DNA of 5,736 nucleotides from Bacteroidales bacterium. GTDB taxonomy: Bacteria; Bacteroidota; Bacteroidia; Bacteroidales; Muribaculaceae. The stretch lies in NCBI GenBank assembly GCA_014800065.1, contig JAAVGX010000041.1, positions 5,082 through 10,817 on the forward strand. Reading direction: 5' to 3'. Under the pieces are notes generated by a model, which had not been told where the DNA came from, did no database searches, and saw only the letters and a program-made list of their open reading frames with translations. Below, piece after piece: positions 1-5,736 of this stretch (positions are counted from its first letter, which is position 1; each line of letters opens with the position of its first letter). A program made the translations under genes and the position numbers.

Positions 1-421
1 GTATCAATTCAGTTTCCACTTTGCGCTCGGTATCCTTTTTATTGTGGTGAACCATTCGTTTAAGAGTCATTTCATGCTTTTGATTCAAATCCGGAATCTC
101 GAAAATGATACTCATATCATAATCATCTTCTCCATCAAACTCACCAAACATAAGGGCTTCCGGTATTCTGGTTGGAATGTTACCTACAAAGGTCGGATAA
201 GTGTATAAGCCATAGAAATGAGGCAAATAATAGCGACTTTCTACGGGCACTACCCACCTCATACCTACATCCCAATCGGCAGTGTAGCTCTTATCCTCAA
301 ATACGACCTTGAAATCATAGCGATACCAGTTCCCTTCAACAGTGGAATCCAACAAATTGACACCTTGTTCATCTTCAATATGTATAACAAAGTCAACCGG
401 TGACATATCCCAGATAGGCAT
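1..421 (-). CDS. Uncharacterised protein, body of a probable lipoprotein, 5' end broken, 3' end beyond window
   Basis: I do not recognise this family. The frame is open from the ATG at 421 to the left edge, 140 codons, with no stop and credible composition: MPIWDMSPVDFVIHIEDEQG, later SYTADWDVGMRW, then RYYLPHFYGLYTYPTFVGN and a charged stretch rich in Lys and Glu at the edge. Alternating hydrophobic and polar residues with many aromatics suggest a beta-rich extracytoplasmic domain; this is inference. Just upstream in the same frame is a lipoprotein signal peptide separated by a TAG, so the ancestral product was probably a lipoprotein. If translated from Met421 it would lack an export signal. 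A TAGGAT stretch about 10 bases before this ATG could help initiation but is weak evidence. It sits after susCD, where accessory surface lipoproteins are common, but beyond a terminator. It is either a recent pseudogene or a gene with a sequence error. Confidence 0.6.
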   Translation of the reverse strand, partial: MPIWDMSPVDFVIHIEDEQGVNLLDSTVEGNWYRYDFKVVFEDKSYTADWDVGMRWVVPVESRYYLPHFYGLYTYPTFVGNIPTRIPEALMFGEFDGEDDYDMSIIFEIPDLNQKHEMTLKRMVHHNKKDTERKVETELI

Positions 422-487
422 ATCGCGGAAATCCTACTTGCAAGCGAAAAGCAAGGGTAAAATGAATAAATAAAGCAGTTTTTTTGT
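422..487 (-). pseudogene. Orphaned lipoprotein signal peptide, cut off by in-frame TAG
   Basis: In the same frame as the open body to its left, the minus strand reads KKLLYLFILPLLFACK, then TAG at 436-434, then DFRD and Met (ATG 421-419). This is a lysine-led hydrophobic stretch ending in a lipobox-like LFAC (Cys codon 442-440), as expected for a Bacteroidota lipoprotein. Two faults break it. The codon where a start would be expected, just before the two Lys codons, is ACA (487-485), with no in-frame ATG, GTG or TTG upstream back to the terminator. The TAG also falls two codons after the lipobox Cys. The only in-frame alternative start here, TTG at 454-452, would make a 6-residue peptide. This looks like the decayed 5' end of the neighbouring gene. 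A sequencing error could explain one fault but less easily both. Confidence 0.65.
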
Positions 488-505
488 ATTGATTAAATTT
501 GTTGG

Positions 506-537
506 AAAATATACTATAAATATTCGGAAACAGCAAA
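506..537 (-). promoter_or_regulatory. Possible Bacteroides-type promoter for the leftmost gene
   Basis: On the minus strand, TTTG at 537-534 is followed after 20 bases by TATATTTT at 513-506. The Bacteroides primary sigma consensus is TTTG, 19-21 bases, TAnnTTTG, so only the last base of the second box differs. The first box lies in the T run of the susD terminator, so the two elements share bases. Initiation would fall near position 500, giving a leader of only a dozen or so bases before the expected start of the lipoprotein frame near 487. The terminator upstream means this gene needs its own promoter, which supports the call. The area is A/T rich, so a chance match is possible. Confidence 0.4.
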
Positions 538-563
538 AAGCGGTGCGCGATATGCGCACCGCT
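535..563 (-). terminator. Rho-independent terminator after susD
   Basis: Read on the minus strand, a perfect 10-bp stem (AGCGGTGCGC pairing with GCGCACCGCT) encloses a 5-base loop ATATC and runs straight into TTTTT then G. The last T-A pair of the stem counts as the first T of the run. The arms lie at 563-554 and 548-539, starting 30 bases after the susD stop codon. This is a textbook intrinsic terminator for leftward transcription and should end the susCD transcript. In the other direction the hairpin is followed by CTCTTATTT, which is much weaker, so I do not call it bidirectional. There is also no gene on the plus strand for it to serve. Confidence 0.88.
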
Positions 564-593
564 CTTATTTCAGATAGTTTCTATCCAAGTAGA

Positions 594-2357
594 TTACTGT
601 TCCCAACCAAAGTTTTGGCCAAGTTTATTGTTGAGAATAATCTGACCAGAAGGAATTGGGTAAGAGTAGTACTTCTTATCGAAAGTACGCTTCAGAGTCG
701 GATAGTTGGCATTACCATTGATATATCCATTGGTATTAGATACCGCAATGGGTGAATTTTTAGCATTTGCACCGAGAAGAATATTGGGATTTGCAGCTGT
801 GTCAATTTTGTCGAGCTGATGCCAACGGATAAGATCCCAATAACGGAAGTCATAATCCATGATAAGCTCACAACGACGGCAGCGACGAACTTCCCATATA
901 AGGGAGCTTACACCCATATTGTTGGCGGGATCCTGCATTGAAGACAGAGAAGCAACAGTCTGGTCGGGTAGTTCAGCACGCTTGTAAAGCAGGTTGAGAG
1001 TCTTGCCCATATCAGCATCGGTGAGAGTGCCGAGTTCAGCCTTGGCTTCTGCATTTTCCAGAAGAATTACAGAATACCAGTAGATAGGAGCGCATACAGT
1101 ATTACGAGTAGTGATACGGTCATCCACTAAGAGAGCTGTATTATCATACTTGCTAACACCGTAGCCTGTAGAAGAAGTCATTTGCATTGCTCCGGCACGT
1201 TTCCAAGTAAATTGTTTACCGTCCTGAGACCCGTTAAAATAGATTGCCGAGTCAGTTGTCTGTGCAAGACGATTATCACGAACTGCAAGAGCTGCCGCGA
1301 TAGAAAGAACAGTACCATCACTTGAAAGGATAGCCTCATCGCTGGTATTGAGGCTGGTAAGAGCCTTAGGTTTACCATCTTTGAAAAGATATGCATCAAA
1401 TGCGTCCTTTGTAAGACCATCTATGGTGGTTGAACCGCAAGTATAGTCCTGAACGCAGTTCATAGTAACATTGGAAGCATAAGCGCGGAAGAGGATCATT
1501 TCAGGATTGTTTATCATAGCCGGTACCTCGCTTGCATCAGTATAGAAAGACTGATAGTTAGCGCGATACTTTTCTGAGAGGCTATATCGACCTGAATTAA
1601 TCAGATAGTCTGATGCTTTTGCAGATTCCTGTAGAAGCATCTTAGCACGTTCGGGATCAGGTGCCAAACCATTTTCTGCGAGTGTGCAGTACTTACGATA
1701 AGTACCTTCGCAAAGACACATATATGACTTCATTGCATAGGCGAGGTCCTTGGACCAGGACTGTGCGGCTTTCTGTACGGAGATATTTTCACAAGCGAAG
1801 TTAAGATCTTCGAGAATCTTATCGAACACAACATCACGCTTCTCGCGAGGAGAATCGAAGAGAAGTTCTTCATTTGCGGGATCTACTGGTTCTTCTATAA
1901 AGTGACAATCACCGTAGCGACGAACGAGGTAGTATTCCTGGAATGCACGACAAAGGCGAGCTATACCAAGGAAGTTTGCCTTTACCGAAGGCTCGAGGGA
2001 GGACTGTTGTACTCGGTTGATAATCATCACCGAGTGACGGATATTAGTATAGGGGTTGGTGTAGCTGGTGGAACTGGTCGGTACAGAAGTAAAAGACCAA
2101 TCCTGGAAACTGCTGGGGCACTGGTCGTCGGTGCGAGTATTGAAATAGAATTCACCATGTGTGCTACCGGTTGCATAGCCAGTGAAGTAAGCGTACATCT
2201 GGTTTACTTCGAGACTTACGTTGTCAGGATTATTCCAGTACGCAGGACTATCGGTTTCAAGAGTAAGTGGGTAGCGGTTGTCATCGAGGAAGTCGTCGCA
2301 AGATGCTAACGAAATACCTACAACAGCAAGAGCCGCCAGTATAATTGACTTTTTCAT
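594..2357 (-). CDS. SusD/RagB-family nutrient-binding outer-membrane lipoprotein
   Basis: This is the surface-exposed substrate-binding partner of the SusC transporter just upstream; in known SusCD complexes it forms a hinged lid over the barrel. The 587-residue length is normal for the family. The ATG at 2357 is chosen because it gives a classic lipoprotein signal: MKKS, a hydrophobic stretch at 5-18, lipobox LASC with Cys20, then the acidic DDFLDD. The N-terminal SusD-like part has helical (TPR-like) segments, including FLGIARLCRAFQEYYLVRRY (129-148) and the DLAYAMKSYMCLCEGTYRKY stretch (204-223). The C-terminal RagB part has NAEAKAELGTL (435-445), RRCRRCELIMDYDFRYWDLI (491-510) and the closing YSYPIPSGQIILNNKLGQNF (564-583) then GW. 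The start lies 20 bases after the susC stop in an A/T-rich gap with no Shine-Dalgarno sequence, which is normal in Bacteroidota. The protein has 13 cysteines in all. Family certain, ligand unknown. Confidence 0.97.
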   Translation of the reverse strand: MKKSIILAALAVVGISLASCDDFLDDNRYPLTLETDSPAYWNNPDNVSLEVNQMYAYFTGYATGSTHGEFYFNTRTDDQCPSSFQDWSFTSVPTSSTSYTNPYTNIRHSVMIINRVQQSSLEPSVKANFLGIARLCRAFQEYYLVRRYGDCHFIEEPVDPANEELLFDSPREKRDVVFDKILEDLNFACENISVQKAAQSWSKDLAYAMKSYMCLCEGTYRKYCTLAENGLAPDPERAKMLLQESAKASDYLINSGRYSLSEKYRANYQSFYTDASEVPAMINNPEMILFRAYASNVTMNCVQDYTCGSTTIDGLTKDAFDAYLFKDGKPKALTSLNTSDEAILSSDGTVLSIAAALAVRDNRLAQTTDSAIYFNGSQDGKQFTWKRAGAMQMTSSTGYGVSKYDNTALLVDDRITTRNTVCAPIYWYSVILLENAEAKAELGTLTDADMGKTLNLLYKRAELPDQTVASLSSMQDPANNMGVSSLIWEVRRCRRCELIMDYDFRYWDLIRWHQLDKIDTAANPNILLGANAKNSPIAVSNTNGYINGNANYPTLKRTFDKKYYSYPIPSGQIILNNKLGQNFGWEQ

Positions 2358-2377
2358 ATCGAAATTAAATTACGGAT

Positions 2378-5300
2378 TTAGAAGTTGATCTGTACACCGA
2401 ATGAGAAGGTACGAGGCATAGGAGTAACACGACCGAACTGTTCGTTCTTGGTTCCCGCCATTGCATTGTGGCTTGATTCGATTTCAGGGTCGATACCAGT
2501 GCCCTTCATACCGTTGTGAAGCATACAGAGATTTTCAGTGGTGAAGTAGAGACGAGCCTTCTCGATAAGAGCCTTGCGGGTGATGTTCACGGGCAGGGTG
2601 TATCCAACAGTAAGCTGTTTGAAACGCAGGTAGCTCATATCTTGCAGATAGCGAGTCTGGGGATAGAAGTTAAATGCACCAGTACCAAGATTTGATATTT
2701 TGCCAGTGGCAGCTGAGCCGGGGAACAAACAGGGGAAAGTGTTATTCTGGTCAATGATATAACCGGTAACCTTATTATTATCATCATAGATGATTTGGTT
2801 GTAGCTTTCCTGATTTGCATAAGTACAGTCAGCACCACGAGTCAGAGGCATTACGAATGCAGAGCAAGACCAGTAATCACGCTTGCCAACGCCCTGGAAG
2901 TAAGCATCGATGTCGAAGCCTTTCCAAGCAGCGCCAAGGCGGAAGGAGTATTCGTATCGGGGAAGTTCGTTACCAATCTTCTTGAGGTCACCGTGATTCT
3001 TTTCAGTACCGGCACCATACCAACCTTTGGAGAAGTCGTTAGGATCTTTCCAAATTTCGGGATGCTCCTTGGCTTCTGCTTCTGTATGGATACCACCATC
3101 GATTACACCGTCGCCATTAAGATCTTTGAACTTAACGTCGCCAGGACCGAATACGAACTTACCGCTCTGAAGGAATACCTGGCTGGGGAGATTGCCACCA
3201 GGCTGATCAGTCCAATCAATTTCAAAAGTGCCGGGCTTGCAATCTGCTTCGGTAAAATAACGATCTGTTTCAAGACCCCATATAGCACCAAGCTCTGCAC
3301 CGGTGTAGAACTGATTGATTTGCATATTGTCGTTGCGATACTTCACAACCTTTGTCTGACCGTCGTAGATGTTGAAGTTAGCATAAATATCCCAGTCGCC
3401 AAAGCTGTGGTTGTAGCCGAGACCAAGTTCCCAACCACGGGTTCTGAGCTGACCTTCATTAACACTCGGAGAAGAAGATACACCAACAATACCTGGAAGA
3501 GTTAAACCAGGTGCAAGCATATTTTTTGTATCTCGCTGGAACCAGTCGAAGGTGAGGTTGAGGCTATTGTTAAAGAAACCGAGGTCAACACCAACGTCAA
3601 GTGTTTCTACGCGTTCCCAAGTAAGAGAAGAGGAAACGAGCTTAGGAGTATCAGAATATTTAGTGGGGTTAACACCACCATTCTGCAACCAATAGTAGTT
3701 CGAAGGGCCGGCTATAGTGGAGATGAACATATTGGAACCGATAGCTTCGTTACCTATCGCACCATAAGAAGCACGTACCTTACCATTGCTTACATACTTC
3801 TTAGCATCAGTGAAGTATTGTTCTTCAGAGAATCGGTAGCCGATAGAACCGGAGGGGAAGAAACCCCAAGTTTGGCGTGCAGGGAAGCGAGAAGATCCGT
3901 CGTAGCGGCCGTTGAACTCAATAAGGTAAATACCTTTATAGTCAAAGTTTACACGACCAAAGAAACCTGCAGTAGCACGGTGACTCTTAGAGTTGCCTAC
4001 GATGGGGGCTACATCTATGCCCTGAGCGTTCTGACCGGATGTAAGTCCCAGATATGGAAGATTTACATCAAGAAGAGTTTCGCGAGAAGCATTAAAGTCG
4101 GTATAGGTGTACTGTTCAGCGGTTCCACCAAGCATAACCTTCAAATTATAGTCATTTGCGAAAGTATGTTCATACGTACCATAAACATTGGTTGTCCAAA
4201 GTACCGAACGTGAAGTGCTGTTACCTGCACCGGATGTTGTGGAGATGTCCGTAGGAGAGGTAGCCGAGTTAGACCAGTTGTTCCAAGCGTAAACGGGCAC
4301 ATAATAGGTTTCAGAGTTCCAATACTGGATGTCGTAGGTATAGTCAGCATGGAGGCTGAGACCTTTGATGATATTGGCATCCATATAAGCCTGGATCTTT
4401 GTATCAGAAGCCCAGTCCTTATATTCACCTGCATCCATACGGCCGGCTACTATCTTATAATAGTATTCTTTGCCGTCGTATTCACGCAGACCGAAAGGAT
4501 TGAAATAGGAGCCCCAACGCCAGAGGTAAGTTGGAGTTGCCTGACCGGTTATACCGTTAGGCCCGCTATACTCTTTTGACGAATAGGTAAAACGAACACC
4601 AGCACGCAACCAATCAAAAATCTGGGTATTCACGTTAACATTGGCATTATAACGACGCATTTCACCCGGGCGAATATTTTCAAGAGCAGTGCGCTTATTA
4701 TAACCAAAAGAGGCACGATAGTTGGTCTTACCGCTAACTCCTTCGAGGCTTACGTCATGCTTGTTGCTGGGGGCGGCATCATTGTACCAAATCTTGCCAA
4801 CATTCCAGTTTGCATAGTAAAGGGTTTCACCGCTATCCATAATGTAGTAGTCGCCGGGGTTATTGGCATCTACATACGGAGTCATCACATGGCCGAGTTT
4901 ATCAATAGCCTTACCGTTAGCAGCTTGCCACTGTTCAGCATATGGCAACAGGTTGGTGAAGTGCATACCGAAGAGTTCGGTATCACCACCGGCACGTTTC
5001 TGTTGCTGAATCATACTACGCAGCTGAGTTGGTACATCAGCATATTGAGGAAGTGTTGTAGGACCACTCCAGCCGAAGTTGTTAGTATATTTTACAGAAA
5101 CTTTGTCCTGCTTGTTGGGTGTCTTGGTGGTGATCAGGATCACACCGAAGGCAGCGCGGGTACCGTAGATAGCGGAAGAAGAAGCATCCTTCAATACTGA
5201 GATTTCAGCGATATCATCGGGGTTAACGAAGCTCAGGTCATCAACGGGCACACCGTCAACAACGATGAGCGGGCTTGATGTCTGGCTGTTAGAAAGAGTA

Positions 5301-5736
5301 CCGGTACCACGGATACGCATTTTGGCGTTACCCGAAGAGGTGATGTCACCGTTGTTTGTGGTGATGGTAAGACCGGGAACGGCACCCTGGAGAGCCTTGG
5401 CAACGTCGGTCTGAGGCCGTGCATCCATTGTGCGGGCGACGTCGACGGTTGCTACGGCGCCGGTGAGGTTGGCACGTTTTTGTGTACCGTAACCGATGGC
5501 AACGAGTTCGTTGAGCATTTCGGTTGTGGGCTGCATGTAAACGGTCATACCGTTAGCGGCAGCTACTGTTTCGTTTTTGTAGCCTACATAGCTCACTTCC
5601 AGGGGAGTGCCGGCGGCTACACGGATTTTGAAGTTACCAAATGCGTCGGTAGCAACGGCATTTCCTTTGGTACCTTTTTGAGAAACGGACGCGCCGATAA
5701 CCGGCTCGTTGTTTTCATCAAGCACAGTACCCTGAA
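2378..5736 (-). CDS. SusC/RagA-family TonB-dependent outer-membrane transporter (5' end cut by window edge)
   Basis: This is the barrel of a SusCD nutrient importer, which moves oligosaccharides or peptides across the outer membrane using TonB-ExbBD energy. The frame is open to the right edge, giving 1118 codons plus stop. The signal peptide and first few residues are missing. Residues are numbered from the GTG at 5725, which is an internal codon and not the start. A carboxypeptidase-regulatory-like domain occupies about 1-65 (VLDENNEPVIGASV, then DAFGNF). The SusC linker LNELVAIGYGTQKRANLTGAV lies near 71-91. The plug follows at about 95-205, with the family signature at 152-201 (PLIVVDGVP, NPDDIAEISVLKDAS, IYGTRAAFGVILITTK). 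The rest is barrel and ends in the usual terminal Phe (FGVQINF). A calcium-site-like DLNGDGVID is at 868-876. The susD gene follows after 20 bases, so the two are almost certainly co-transcribed. The substrate cannot be inferred. The family assignment is firm. Confidence 0.97.
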   Translation of the reverse strand, partial: QGTVLDENNEPVIGASVSQKGTKGNAVATDAFGNFKIRVAAGTPLEVSYVGYKNETVAAANGMTVYMQPTTEMLNELVAIGYGTQKRANLTGAVATVDVARTMDARPQTDVAKALQGAVPGLTITTNNGDITSSGNAKMRIRGTGTLSNSQTSSPLIVVDGVPVDDLSFVNPDDIAEISVLKDASSSAIYGTRAAFGVILITTKTPNKQDKVSVKYTNNFGWSGPTTLPQYADVPTQLRSMIQQQKRAGGDTELFGMHFTNLLPYAEQWQAANGKAIDKLGHVMTPYVDANNPGDYYIMDSGETLYYANWNVGKIWYNDAAPSNKHDVSLEGVSGKTNYRASFGYNKRTALENIRPGEMRRYNANVNVNTQIFDWLRAGVRFTYSSKEYSGPNGITGQATPTYLWRWGSYFNPFGLREYDGKEYYYKIVAGRMDAGEYKDWASDTKIQAYMDANIIKGLSLHADYTYDIQYWNSETYYVPVYAWNNWSNSATSPTDISTTSGAGNSTSRSVLWTTNVYGTYEHTFANDYNLKVMLGGTAEQYTYTDFNASRETLLDVNLPYLGLTSGQNAQGIDVAPIVGNSKSHRATAGFFGRVNFDYKGIYLIEFNGRYDGSSRFPARQTWGFFPSGSIGYRFSEEQYFTDAKKYVSNGKVRASYGAIGNEAIGSNMFISTIAGPSNYYWLQNGGVNPTKYSDTPKLVSSSLTWERVETLDVGVDLGFFNNSLNLTFDWFQRDTKNMLAPGLTLPGIVGVSSSPSVNEGQLRTRGWELGLGYNHSFGDWDIYANFNIYDGQTKVVKYRNDNMQINQFYTGAELGAIWGLETDRYFTEADCKPGTFEIDWTDQPGGNLPSQVFLQSGKFVFGPGDVKFKDLNGDGVIDGGIHTEAEAKEHPEIWKDPNDFSKGWYGAGTEKNHGDLKKIGNELPRYEYSFRLGAAWKGFDIDAYFQGVGKRDYWSCSAFVMPLTRGADCTYANQESYNQIIYDDNNKVTGYIIDQNNTFPCLFPGSAATGKISNLGTGAFNFYPQTRYLQDMSYLRFKQLTVGYTLPVNITRKALIEKARLYFTTENLCMLHNGMKGTGIDPEIESSHNAMAGTKNEQFGRVTPMPRTFSFGVQINF

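Noticed and set aside
218..403. A 61-codon plus-strand frame near the left edge
   Set aside because: It is antisense to the more protein-like minus-strand lipoprotein frame, which runs on from a signal peptide. It has no supporting signal of its own.
434..436. Possible reassigned amber codon (TAG read as an amino acid)
   Set aside because: SusC and SusD together give about 1,700 codons without one in-frame TAG, and both end in TAA. Nothing suggests a recoded genome. No pyrrolysine-type or stem-loop recoding signal is evident near the codon. The missing start codon also points to decay.
489..755. An 88-codon plus-strand frame spanning the terminator and the end of susD
   Set aside because: It runs through the hairpin and antisense to the conserved SusD C-terminus. 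The protein has no family-like features.
2358..2377. Short A/T-rich gap between susC and susD as a possible regulatory element
   Set aside because: At 20 bases with no inverted repeat or promoter boxes, it is just a normal operon spacer.
2795..3505. A 236-codon open frame on the plus strand, antisense to susC
   Set aside because: It lies wholly inside a clearly homologous SusC coding sequence. Its translation shows no recognisable domain or motif order, and it has no promoter or leader signal. It is a by-product of susC codon use, as are the other plus-strand frames at 1902-2309, 3818-4213, 4349-4579 and 4757-5200.
5147..5185. Phe in place of the usual Asn in the SusC signature (IYGTRAAFGVILITTK)
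   Set aside because: RAAFGVILITTK is, from memory, a frequent variant in SusC families and does not suggest loss of function.

Overview
The window looks like a chromosomal piece of a gut-type Bacteroidota bacterium, most likely order Bacteroidales. The evidence is a tandem SusC/RagA-type TonB-dependent transporter and SusD/RagB-type lipoprotein, the absence of clear Shine-Dalgarno sequences, A/T-rich leaders, and one promoter-like site of the Bacteroides TTTG / TAnnTTTG type. Assignment to a family such as Muribaculaceae or Bacteroidaceae is a guess that the sequence alone cannot settle. All genes I can support are on the minus strand, so transcription runs from right to left.

Layout in transcription order. 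Positions 5736-2378 hold a susC-like outer-membrane transporter gene whose 5' end (signal peptide and the first residues of the N-terminal domain) lies beyond the right edge. After a 20-base gap, 2357-594 holds a complete susD-like lipoprotein gene. A strong GC-rich hairpin followed by a T run (563-535) then forms a terminator 30 bases after the susD stop. A possible promoter (537-506) overlaps the end of that terminator. From 487 to the left edge runs the frame of an unrecognised lipoprotein. Its signal peptide is readable, but it has no usable start codon and is separated from the body by an in-frame TAG directly after the lipobox. The body (421-1) is open and may be expressed from an internal ATG, or may be a recently broken gene.

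The SusC and SusD products should act as one nutrient-uptake complex: a TonB-energised barrel with a SusD lid on the cell surface that captures a glycan (or, in some family members, a peptide) and passes it to the periplasm. No glycoside hydrolase, protease, sensor or sigma factor gene is inside the window, so the substrate cannot be named. Apart from the broken lipoprotein and its compact terminator/promoter boundary, this is an ordinary polysaccharide-utilisation-type locus. I saw no mobile element, CRISPR array, RNA gene or new multi-gene system.
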